A stretch of DNA of 46,114 nt from Methanolobus sp. UBA32 (GTDB lineage Archaea > Halobacteriota > Methanosarcinia > Methanosarcinales > Methanosarcinaceae): contig DAZF01000025.1 of the NCBI GenBank assembly GCA_002507205.1, forward strand, positions 1 to 46,114. The letters run 5' to 3'. Shown piece after piece: positions 34,507 to 43,258 of this stretch. Below the pieces are notes generated by a model. The model saw only the letters and a program-made list of their open reading frames with translations. It searched no databases and was not told the origin of the DNA. The position numbers were made by a program, and so were the translations under genes. Position 1 is the first letter of the stretch. Each line of letters opens with the position of its first letter.

Positions 34507-34776
34507 TCAGAGTCCCTTTGCTATCATAAGTTTTATGAAATCCGTGGATTCCATTACAGGCACACTGTCTATCACGCATACATCAGACCATGGAATATTG
34601 AATTCTGCATATGCTTCTGAGCTTTCGGCCTCATAGAGGATGAAATACCTGCCCCCATTGAGGTCCACCCACTGGTTGATTACATTAATACCTGCAGGTG
34701 GTCTTAAATTCTTAAAGTGTTCAATTACCTTTTCACTATCATGGGGATCCCATGAGCTTATATCAAAAAATAGCAT
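34507..34776 (-). CDS. DUF3303 family protein
   Basis: An 89-residue protein: MLFFDISSWDPHDSEKVIEHF, INQWVDLNGGRYFILYEAES, then DVCVIDSVPVMESTDFIKLM. It fits DUF3303, small ferredoxin-like-fold proteins of unknown role. GGAG lies before the ATG (AAGGAGTGAGGAAG). Monocistronic. Confidence 0.8.
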   Translation of the reverse strand: MLFFDISSWDPHDSEKVIEHFKNLRPPAGINVINQWVDLNGGRYFILYEAESSEAYAEFNIPWSDVCVIDSVPVMESTDFIKLMIAKGL

Positions 34777-34966
34777 TCTTCCTCACTCCTTGTTACCTAT
34801 TTCGAAGAAATCGTCAGATATTTTCTGACTATAAACAATTTGGAGTCTGAAATTATATAACTGTTCCTCTAAATATTGAAACACCGGCATCAACGATAAT
34901 TTAATAATAAAGCCGGTCATAAATAATACTACATCCAAATAAAAGAATCAAAGTACAAGGACGATA

Positions 34967-36646
34967 ATGAGACCCCGGAAACTCCACCGATATTCAATGA
35001 TCAAAAGATATGGGAAGATCGTTGATGCACTGGTAAAATATGAATTCGGACATCTTGCCGACAGGATGGGAATAGGTAACATAAGGCCTTTAAAATCAAG
35101 AATAAAAAAACAGGAAAGAGTGTTGAAAGACACCGATTCCGGGCCAAAGAAAGTCAGGATGATGCTGGAAGAACTTGGACCTACATACATAAAACTTGGC
35201 CAGATACTCAGCATGCGACCGGACCTGGTACCTCCTGAATACGCAAATGAATTTTCCAGGCTTCAGGATGAGATACAGCCTTTTGGAATGGAAGAGGTTG
35301 AAAAACTCATCAAGGAAGAACTTGGTTCAGGCGTAGATGATCTTTTTGAGTCTTTTGAAGATATTCCTATTGCTGCAGCTTCGATCGGCCAGGTCCACCG
35401 TGCAAAATTAAAAAGCGGTGAGGAAGTGGTTGTCAAGGTCCAGAGACCTGGTATCAGGAAGGTAATAGAAGCAGACCTTGACATAATGTACAGTATTGCG
35501 TCTTTTGCAGAAGAACACTTGCCGGAAGCAAGTTTATATCGGCCCGTGGAAATTGTTGAGGAGTTTGAACGATCCATACGTGCAGAACTTGATTACACCC
35601 AGGAAGGCAGGAATGCCGAGCACTTTGCCCACAATTTCAGAGAACATCCACTCATATACATCCCTAAGGTCTATTGGAAATATTCCAGCATGAAAGTACT
35701 GACCCTTGAGTACATTGACGGTGTAAAAAGCAGTTCCTTTGAAGAACTTGACAGAATGGAAGCGGACAGAAAGGAAATCGCCACCGAAGTGCTGAAAGCA
35801 TTCATGATGCAGGTATATGATGACGGCTTCTTCCATGCAGACCTTCATCCGGGAAATGTTTTCATAATGAAAGACAGAAGGATAGCACTTCTGGACTTTG
35901 GAATGGCAGGATTCCTGTCTTCTGATATGCGCAATCTGCTCATTGACGAGCTTATTGCCATAACCAGAGGTGACACAGTCCTGTATATTGAACTTTTAAG
36001 GGACCTTGGATCAATTGGAGATGACGTGGATATAGCATCCCTTAAGATCGACGTTGATCACCTTCTATACAAGTACTATGGAAGAACGGCCAACCAGCTT
36101 AACACTGCACTGATACTGGAAGAAATGATCAATCTCCTGAGGAAATACCAGGTAAGAGTTCCTGCCAATGTTGCATTGTTATCAAAGGGTGCTATGACCA
36201 TAGAGGGATTCAGCAGCATGATGGACCCACAGATAAACCTGACAATCGTAGCGGAACCCTTTGCAAAGAAAGCAATAAAGGACCGTCTTCGCCTCACAAA
36301 CATTGCAGGCACCGCCTATCGGGATTTTAGCAACTGGTCCCGTGTTCTTCATAGGGCACCTATGAAGATATCACATATACTGGATATTGCTGAAAGAGGT
36401 TACCTGAAACTGCAGTTCGAACCCCAGGGCTTTGACAGGGTCGTTGCTGAAATAGATGCAGCAAGTAACCGCCTTGCATTCAGTCTCATAATTTCAGCCA
36501 TAATTGTAGGATCTTCCCTGATAATACAAACCGGGATGGAGCCCCATATATGGGGAGTTCCTTTACTTGGAGTCATGGGATTTCTTATGGCAGGATTTTT
36601 GGGAATGTGGCTTGTGATATATATTCTTCGAACTGGAAGGATATAA
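34967..36646 (+). CDS. AarF/ABC1/UbiB family atypical kinase
   Basis: A 559-residue ABC1 kinase-like protein. The family marks are the KxGQ motif (YIKLGQILSMRPDLVP, about residue 73), the Ala-rich loop AAASIGQVHRAKL in place of a P-loop, VVVKVQRPGI, FHADLHPGNVF as the catalytic loop and LLDFGMAG for metal binding. Two hydrophobic helices at the C-terminus (about 505-525 and 532-555) anchor it in the membrane. Relatives support quinone or other isoprenoid lipid biosynthesis; in a methanosarcina-type cell a role with methanophenazine is possible but is inference. AAGGACG lies before the ATG. Confidence 0.93.
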   Translation: MRPRKLHRYSMIKRYGKIVDALVKYEFGHLADRMGIGNIRPLKSRIKKQERVLKDTDSGPKKVRMMLEELGPTYIKLGQILSMRPDLVPPEYANEFSRLQDEIQPFGMEEVEKLIKEELGSGVDDLFESFEDIPIAAASIGQVHRAKLKSGEEVVVKVQRPGIRKVIEADLDIMYSIASFAEEHLPEASLYRPVEIVEEFERSIRAELDYTQEGRNAEHFAHNFREHPLIYIPKVYWKYSSMKVLTLEYIDGVKSSSFEELDRMEADRKEIATEVLKAFMMQVYDDGFFHADLHPGNVFIMKDRRIALLDFGMAGFLSSDMRNLLIDELIAITRGDTVLYIELLRDLGSIGDDVDIASLKIDVDHLLYKYYGRTANQLNTALILEEMINLLRKYQVRVPANVALLSKGAMTIEGFSSMMDPQINLTIVAEPFAKKAIKDRLRLTNIAGTAYRDFSNWSRVLHRAPMKISHILDIAERGYLKLQFEPQGFDRVVAEIDAASNRLAFSLIISAIIVGSSLIIQTGMEPHIWGVPLLGVMGFLMAGFLGMWLVIYILRTGRI

Positions 36647-36731
36647 GTTGAACAGTACATCTTAAATAGACATAGAATATAACTAATACGCCGTAGACAA
36701 TAGTCATCGACAACCATCTTCGAGTGAAAAA

Positions 36732-37706
36732 ATGACTGATCCAAACGTTGAGAGAAAGCTTGTCGAAATTATGCGCATTATCAGTGAAAGTGACAAGCCA
36801 GTAGGTGCGCGCCTTATAGCGGATGAGCTGCACAATCGTGGCTATGCAATTGGAGAAAGAGCCGTCAGATACCATTTGCGTATACTGGATGAAAGAGGCT
36901 TTACAAAGAAACACGGATACATCGGACGCACTATAACTGAACGTGGCAAGAAAGAACTAAATGATGCACTTATAAGTGACAGGTTTGGTTTTGTCATTAC
37001 CAAAATAGAAGAGTTGATGTACAGGGCAAACTACGACCTGGAATCCGGTAAAGGCAATGTTATTGTCAATATCACGAATATCGACAAAAATGATTACGAC
37101 AACGCCACAGATATTATCAGATATGCTATGGAACATGGTGCAACCATCAGTCCCAGAGTAGGAATAATCGAGGAGGATACAGACATTGATATTTATGTTC
37201 CTGAGGGAAAAGTAGCTGTTGCAACCGTGTGCAGTATCACTTTTGACGGTTTACTTTTGAATAACGGAGTTCCTGTAGTTCCTGTTTATGGCGGTCTTAT
37301 GCAAATGGAAGACTACAACCCCACGGGTTTTCTGGATCTAATTTCATATAGCGGGACATCCATTGACCCCATTAAGATCTTCCTCAGGCGTAAAGCAACG
37401 TCCATCCTTGAAGCAATTGAGACTGGTAACGGGAGGATGCTTGCAAACGTGCGCCAGATACCGGCATCTGCAGCCCAGAGAGCAGCCGAGATTATGGAAA
37501 TGGCACAAAAAGATGACATTAGCGGCCATATTACGATAGGAGATCCTGGAGAGGATGTTCTTTATGCACCGATAGAAAGAGGGAAGATCGGTATTCCGGT
37601 AATGGTGGGAATCAATTCTGTTGCTGCTGTAGAAGAAGCAGGCATCAATGTTGATACACATCCGGTATCAGCAGTTATGGAATACAGCAAGATGAAGAAG
37701 CTTTGA
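36732..37706 (+). CDS. nitrogen repressor NrpR (HTH plus one NRD domain)
   Basis: A 324-residue NrpR protein: N-terminal winged helix (about residues 8-70, VGARLIADELHNRGY, VRYHLRILDERGF) followed by a single NrpR domain (about 85-320) with GLLLNNGVPVVPVYGG, NVRQIPASA and GIPVMVGINSVAAVEEAG. NrpR represses nitrogen genes until 2-oxoglutarate releases it. One HTH plus one effector domain is the NrpRI form, so a separate NrpRII is expected elsewhere. GAGTGA is 5 nt before the ATG. It stands 605 nt ahead of amtB-glnK, classic NrpR targets. Confidence 0.93.
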   Translation: MTDPNVERKLVEIMRIISESDKPVGARLIADELHNRGYAIGERAVRYHLRILDERGFTKKHGYIGRTITERGKKELNDALISDRFGFVITKIEELMYRANYDLESGKGNVIVNITNIDKNDYDNATDIIRYAMEHGATISPRVGIIEEDTDIDIYVPEGKVAVATVCSITFDGLLLNNGVPVVPVYGGLMQMEDYNPTGFLDLISYSGTSIDPIKIFLRRKATSILEAIETGNGRMLANVRQIPASAAQRAAEIMEMAQKDDISGHITIGDPGEDVLYAPIERGKIGIPVMVGINSVAAVEEAGINVDTHPVSAVMEYSKMKKL

Positions 37707-38311
37707 AGAACTGTTCAGGTTCTTTAAGCTCTATTTTGTCCAGCCTTCTCTGTTGAAAGGGCTTTTATAATTCACTTTTACTGCAGAATATAACCTATTT
37801 TGAAAATGCAGGCAAGTTAGAGAATAATGCATCTATAGTTTTAAGTTTAGTTATCCAGCTAAAACCTGCAGAAATGTACCATACCTTCAAATGAAGGCCA
37901 GAGATCAATAACATATAACTAAATCGGTGAACAAAAGGTATTTTATAACGACAACCGGTTGCTCCTAATTGACACTGTTTTTGTGCCATATAAATTAGCC
38001 TTAATATGTAAAACATTTTTTGCAGGAAATCCTTTATTGAATTCTTGCCCCGGCATATTGACGGAATCTGCGGAAGAATCATAGAGAAATGAGAACTCTT
38101 TTTATATTATTTAGATAGAAAAATATCTAATGTGTGGGATTTGCTGTTTTCAGGCCTGGTTTTGACTCTAAATACGAACAACTGAGTAGAGATTTAACAG
38201 ATTTTGCAAAAGATATATGATGAGTTATAAAGGATAACCAGTTAATTTAAATAATATAAAGTCTACACATAGAATCCGTCTTCCTAATAAAACAAAACAA
38301 AGGTGTTACTC
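37707..38311. other. gene-free stretch between nrpR and amtB
   Basis: About 600 nt with no credible gene. It holds the palindrome TTAGATA-N6-TATCTAA (38111-38130), with TATA-like TTTATATTA just before it, and, at the right end, the amtB promoter. A small RNA from the first promoter is conceivable, as methanogens have nitrogen-regulated ones, but nothing in the sequence proves it. Confidence 0.5.
38243..38284 (+). promoter_or_regulatory. amtB promoter with near-consensus NrpR operator
   Basis: An AT-rich TATA region (TTTAAATAATATAAAG, about 38246-38261) is followed by AGAA-TCCGTC-TTCC at 38271-38284. This differs from the known GGAA-N6-TTCC type operator by one base and lies where the start site should be, the usual NrpR position. 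nrpR is the neighbouring gene. Confidence 0.55.
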
Positions 38312-39724
38312 ATGTATGGAATATCACAGAAACTCAATTCAAAGATGATCTGGCAGGCTTTACTGCTGATGAGCGTCATTTTTATGTTATTTATAGTTCC
38401 GGCATCCGCTGGAACGGTTGAAGAGAACAGCGAATCAATAGCAAACCTTGAAACTGCACTCACATTCATGTGGTTGATAATTGCAGGTGCAATAGTGTTC
38501 CTTATGCATGCCGGTTTCTCACTTGTTGAGATCGGTCTGACAAGAACAAAGAACACAGCCAACATCCTCATGAAGAACTTCATGACCATCTGCCTTGGTG
38601 TAATTGTATACTGGGCAGTCGGCTGGGGAATCATGTACGGTGCTGACTTTGCAGGGCTTATTGGTATTGACCAGTTCTTCCTTGTAGGAGCTGACAATGC
38701 ATTATGGAACAGCTGGTGGTTCCAGATGGTCTTCGCAGCAACCGGTGCAACAATCGTTTCCGGTGCAATGGCTGAGAGGACTGACTTCAAGGCATATCTC
38801 ATTTACACAGTACTTATGGTAGCACTCATCTACCCAGTATATGGACACTGGGTATGGAGCGGCACAGGAATTCTTACAAGCGGATTTATCGTTGATGCAA
38901 TTGGTGTTGCACACCACGACTTCGCAGGTTCCGGTGTAGTACACTCAATTGGTGGTTACTCAGCTCTTGCAGGTGTATTACTAGTAGGCCCAAGGATCGG
39001 TAAGTTCAAGAACGGAAAGGCATTGGCAATTCCCGGTCACAGTCTTCCACTCGCATTCCTCGGTACCCTTATACTGGCATTCGGCTGGGTAGGATTCAAC
39101 GGTGGTAGTACCCTTGATGCAATGGACCCATTTGTAAACCTTGTAATCGCAAACACATTCATAGCTGGTGCAGCTGGTGGAATCGCTGTCATGATCATCA
39201 CCTGGATGAAGACAGGAAAGCCAGACCCATCCCTTACAGCAAACGGACTTCTCGCAGGTCTTGTAGCTATCACAGCACCTTGTGGATCAGTCAGTAACAC
39301 TGGTGCACTCATCATTGGTATCATCGGTGGTATTATAGTATACGCAGGTGTAATGTTCAATGAGAACGTACTCAAGCTGGATGACCCTGTAGGTGCAATC
39401 GCAGTACACGGTTACACAGGTAGCTGGGGACTTCTCGCAGTAGGTCTCTTTGCACTCGGAACCGACGGTACAATACTCGAAGGTGCAGCATACACTGCAG
39501 AAACAGCAGGTCTCTTATACGGTGGTGGAATGGGACTCCTTCTCATCCAGATAGTCGCTGTAATACTCAGTATAGTCTGGGCATTTGGTATCTCATTCAT
39601 CATCTTCAAGATCCTCGATGTTGTAATCGGACTCCGTGTATCTGAAGAGCATGAGATCACAGGACTGGACGTCGTTGAACACGGTATCAGTGCATACCCA
39701 GAGTTCCTTATTGCAAAGGAGTGA
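38312..39724 (+). CDS. amtB: ammonium transporter AmtB
   Basis: A 470-residue ammonium channel. It has a cleavable signal-like segment at the start (about residues 13-33, ending PASAG), then eleven helices with family marks NTANILMKNF, FAGSGVVHSIGG, GWVGFNGGST, GGIAVM and DPVGAIAVHG. It moves ammonium through the membrane and is closed by the PII protein GlnK encoded 6 nt downstream. ATG at 38312 is preceded by AAAGGTG at 6 nt. Confidence 0.96.
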   Translation: MYGISQKLNSKMIWQALLLMSVIFMLFIVPASAGTVEENSESIANLETALTFMWLIIAGAIVFLMHAGFSLVEIGLTRTKNTANILMKNFMTICLGVIVYWAVGWGIMYGADFAGLIGIDQFFLVGADNALWNSWWFQMVFAATGATIVSGAMAERTDFKAYLIYTVLMVALIYPVYGHWVWSGTGILTSGFIVDAIGVAHHDFAGSGVVHSIGGYSALAGVLLVGPRIGKFKNGKALAIPGHSLPLAFLGTLILAFGWVGFNGGSTLDAMDPFVNLVIANTFIAGAAGGIAVMIITWMKTGKPDPSLTANGLLAGLVAITAPCGSVSNTGALIIGIIGGIIVYAGVMFNENVLKLDDPVGAIAVHGYTGSWGLLAVGLFALGTDGTILEGAAYTAETAGLLYGGGMGLLLIQIVAVILSIVWAFGISFIIFKILDVVIGLRVSEEHEITGLDVVEHGISAYPEFLIAKE

Positions 39725-39730
39725 TTTTAA

Positions 39731-40069
<339 letters not shown>

Positions 40070-40426
40070 GTGCTTTCTCCTTCTATTTTTATTTTTAAAA
40101 ACGTCCTTACTTACATTACAGAACAATCACAGTGAGCCCCGGGAATTCAACATACCTATTGCAAAGGATTCTGCAAGTACGGTTGTCACAATATATAGCA
40201 CACTTCCATAGTTTCCGGGGCCCTTCCCTAACTACATTTTTACATTGGATTTCTCGTTTTAAAGTTGTTTTCTCATTTTTTCTTATTTGCTTATTTTTAT
40301 CTGCACCCATACAGATAATATTTATATTAAATGTACACCTAAACTTTGTCAAAATCATTTCATTTTCCCTTCCCCACAATTATCCGTAACTCCTGATAAA
40401 CAGCGGAAGTTTAGAAGTGTAGGAAC
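40070..40426. other. gene-free stretch between glnK and hsdR
   Basis: 357 nt with no supported gene. It holds T-rich sequence after glnK (TTCTATTTTTATTTTTAAAA, about 40080-40101) that may end that message, and TATA-like TTTATATTAA at 40321-40330, a possible promoter for the restriction locus with a long leader of about 75 nt. Confidence 0.5.
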
Positions 40427-43183
40427 ATGAACTATAATCAAAATCCAGAGCAGAAAGCCAGAGACAGGATTGACGAAAACCTGAATCGTTCTGGCTGGAA
40501 AGTGCAAAAAAGAGATGAAATAGACTGGAGTGTTTCTTCCGGAATTGCTGTTCGTGAGTACTGGACTGATGTAGGACCGGCTGATTATGTTCTTTTTGTA
40601 GATAAAAATCCTGTTGGGGTCATTGAGGCGAAGAAAGAGGAAGAGGGACATAAATTGACCGTTGTTGAGGAGCAGTCGGCAGAATATGCGTCCAGCAAAC
40701 TGAAATACCTGAATAATGACCGACTTCCTTTTGTTTACGAGAGCAACGGAGAGCTTACAAGATTTACAGACTATCGTGACCCAAAGCCAAGGTCAAGGCC
40801 TGTTTTTTCATTCCACCGACCAGAGACTTTCAGGACATGGCTCAAAAAGGATAGATCTTTGCGGGAGAGATTGCTTGACATTCCGGGATTGGGGACTAAG
40901 GGATTGCGTGATTGCCAGGTAAAGGCCATCATGAACCTTGAGAACTCTTTCAAGGATAACCGGCCAAGGGCACTTATCCAGATGGCAACAGGGTCGGGAA
41001 AAACATATACTGCTATTACTTTTATTTACAGGCTGCTGAAATATGCAGATGCTAAAAAGATTCTTTTCCTTGTAGATACAAGAAACCTTGGAGAGCAGGC
41101 TGAGCAGGAATTCATGGCCTATGTGCCTAATGATGATAACCGCAAGTTCACTGAGCTGTATAATGTACAGCGGCTGCGTTCCAATTATATTGCTTCGGAT
41201 AGTCAGGTGTGTATTTCCACTATCCAGCGTTTTTATTCTATTTTGAAGGATGAAGAGCTGGATGAGGAAACTGAGGAGGAGAATCCTGCTGAGAGGAAGT
41301 GGCAACCGAAAGAACCGATTCCTGTTGTGTATAATGAGAAGATACCGATAGAGGAATTTGATTTTGTCGTTATTGATGAGTGCCATCGCTCAATATACAA
41401 CCTGTGGCAGCAGGTGCTGGATTATTTTGATTCATTTTTGATAGGGCTTACTGCTACCCCGGACAAGCGTACTTTCGGGTTTTTCAATGAGAATGTGGTT
41501 AGTGAGTACAGCTATGAAGAGGCTGTTGCAGATGGTGTGAATGTTATTTATGATGTTTATACCATTGAAACTGAGATCACAAAGAATGGTGCGCAGATAA
41601 GGGCCAGCGAATTTGTGGATAAAAGAGAGAAACTGAGCCGCAGGAAACGATGGGAACAACTGGATGAGGATCTGATATACAACGGCAAGCAGCTTGACCG
41701 GGATGTGGTCAATCCCAGCCAGATACGCAATGTTATCCGGGCGTTTCGGGATAAGCTGCCTGAGATATTCCCCGGCAGGAGTGAGATCCCAAAGACCCTT
41801 GTATTTGCCAAGACGGACAGCCATGCGGACGATATTATCCAGATAGTGAGGGAAGAGTTCGGAGAGGGGAACGCTTTCTGCAAGAAGGTGACCTACAAGG
41901 CGGAGGACGACCCGAAATCTGTGCTGGCGGCTTTCCGTAATGATTATAATCCGAGGATCGCTGTGACGGTGGATATGATAGCTACAGGTACGGATGTGAA
42001 GCCGCTGGAATGCCTGTTGTTTATGAGGGATGTCAGAAGCCGTAATTATTTCGAGCAGATGAAGGGACGCGGTACACGTACCATAGAGTATGATGACCTG
42101 AAGAAAGTCACACCTTCGGTGGTTTCGGCTAAGACGCATTTTGTTATTGTGGATGCTGTGGGCGTGACAAAATCCATGAAGACGGATAGCAGACCACTTG
42201 AACGTAAGAAAGGTGTTGCTCTGAAGGACCTGCTGGCGGCTGTGACATTTGGAGCGCAGGATGAGGACCTGTATGTGTCACTTGCCAACCGGCTGGCCAG
42301 ACTGAACAGGCAGCTTACGGATGAGGAAAGAGATAATTTTGCCCAGAAGGCAGATGGCAAGACTGTTAACCAGACGGTGAGGGACCTGCTGAATGCTTAT
42401 AATCCAGATATTATTGAGACCAAGGCTTTTGATATCAAGCAACGCCAGCCGGAGATGCCGGAGTCACAGGTGAAAGTGCAGGCTCAACAGGAGTTGATAG
42501 ATGTTGCAAGGTCGACATTTACCGGAAAGCTGAACGAATACATTGAGAATGTTCGCAGGGTGCATGAGCAGATAATCGATACGGTGAATATTGACAATGT
42601 GACCAGAGCCGAATGGGATAAGGATGCTGTGGCAAATGCAGAGGAGCTTGTGAACGATTTTAAAACATATCTGGAAGCTCACAGGGATGAGATCACGGCG
42701 CTGAAGATATTCTACAACCAGCCCTTCCGGCGCAGGGAAGTTACCTTTGATATGATCAAGGAAGTGCTGGAGAAACTGAAGATGGAAAAGCCCCAGTTTG
42801 CACCTTTCAGGCTCTGGCATGCATACGAGCAACTGGAAAAGGTCAATGGTAACTCACCCAAAAACGAGCTTACAGCTCTGGTTTCCCTTATCCGCAGGGT
42901 GACTGAGATAGACCCGGTTCTTACAGCTTACGATTTGACGGTCAACCGCAATTTCCAGGATTGGGTTTTCAGCAAACAGGCCGGAACCCTGAAGTTCAAT
43001 GAAGACCAGATGAACTGGCTGCGCATGATAAAGGATTACGTTAGCAACAGTTTCCACCTGGAAATAGATGACCTCGATTACACTCCTTTCGATGCACTGG
43101 GCGGTCGTGGCAGGATGTACCAGCTCTTTGGCGATGAGATGAACGTGATCATCAGCGAATTGAATGAGGCACTGGCGGCTTGA
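40427..43183 (+). CDS. hsdR: type I restriction enzyme subunit HsdR
   Basis: A 918-residue motor-nuclease subunit. The N-terminal PD-ExK nuclease has Asp53, Glu67 and Lys69 (GPADYVLFVDKN, GVIEAKK). The helicase core has Walker A ATGSGKT (about 187), VDTRNLGEQ, DECHRS (about 317), LTATP, FAKTDSHADDI, TVDMIATGTDVK and the final motif QMKGRGTR. The C-terminal part joins the HsdM/HsdS core. It translocates and cuts unmodified DNA. AGG lies 3 nt before the ATG. No hsdM precedes it. Confidence 0.96.
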   Translation: MNYNQNPEQKARDRIDENLNRSGWKVQKRDEIDWSVSSGIAVREYWTDVGPADYVLFVDKNPVGVIEAKKEEEGHKLTVVEEQSAEYASSKLKYLNNDRLPFVYESNGELTRFTDYRDPKPRSRPVFSFHRPETFRTWLKKDRSLRERLLDIPGLGTKGLRDCQVKAIMNLENSFKDNRPRALIQMATGSGKTYTAITFIYRLLKYADAKKILFLVDTRNLGEQAEQEFMAYVPNDDNRKFTELYNVQRLRSNYIASDSQVCISTIQRFYSILKDEELDEETEEENPAERKWQPKEPIPVVYNEKIPIEEFDFVVIDECHRSIYNLWQQVLDYFDSFLIGLTATPDKRTFGFFNENVVSEYSYEEAVADGVNVIYDVYTIETEITKNGAQIRASEFVDKREKLSRRKRWEQLDEDLIYNGKQLDRDVVNPSQIRNVIRAFRDKLPEIFPGRSEIPKTLVFAKTDSHADDIIQIVREEFGEGNAFCKKVTYKAEDDPKSVLAAFRNDYNPRIAVTVDMIATGTDVKPLECLLFMRDVRSRNYFEQMKGRGTRTIEYDDLKKVTPSVVSAKTHFVIVDAVGVTKSMKTDSRPLERKKGVALKDLLAAVTFGAQDEDLYVSLANRLARLNRQLTDEERDNFAQKADGKTVNQTVRDLLNAYNPDIIETKAFDIKQRQPEMPESQVKVQAQQELIDVARSTFTGKLNEYIENVRRVHEQIIDTVNIDNVTRAEWDKDAVANAEELVNDFKTYLEAHRDEITALKIFYNQPFRRREVTFDMIKEVLEKLKMEKPQFAPFRLWHAYEQLEKVNGNSPKNELTALVSLIRRVTEIDPVLTAYDLTVNRNFQDWVFSKQAGTLKFNEDQMNWLRMIKDYVSNSFHLEIDDLDYTPFDALGGRGRMYQLFGDEMNVIISELNEALAA

Positions 43184-43196
43184 ATTTAAAAATAAC

Positions 43197-43232
43197 TGTG
43201 GTGTAAACTGTGGAGATAAGTACGGTGTAAAG
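43197..43232 (+). repeat. three 12-nt repeats between hsdR and hsdS
   Basis: TGTGGTGTAAAC, TGTGGAGATAAG and TACGGTGTAAAG stand head to tail; in one frame they read CGVN-CGDK-YGVK. They lie after the hsdR stop and before hsdS in non-coding sequence, in a frame different from both. Confidence 0.6.
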
Positions 43233-43258
43233 TTCAGAGAAAGTGAACTTACAAGAGT

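Noticed and set aside
37795..38082. 95-residue open frame on the minus strand in the nrpR-amtB gap
   Set aside because: Composition is unlike a real protein of this genome, no ribosome site, no family resemblance; best seen as chance.
40116..40389. Open frames on both strands in the glnK-hsdR gap
   Set aside because: They overlap each other, have no ribosome site and low-complexity translations.
41432..42139. 235-residue open frame on the minus strand within hsdR
   Set aside because: Shadow of hsdR; the plus-strand frame has all helicase motifs.
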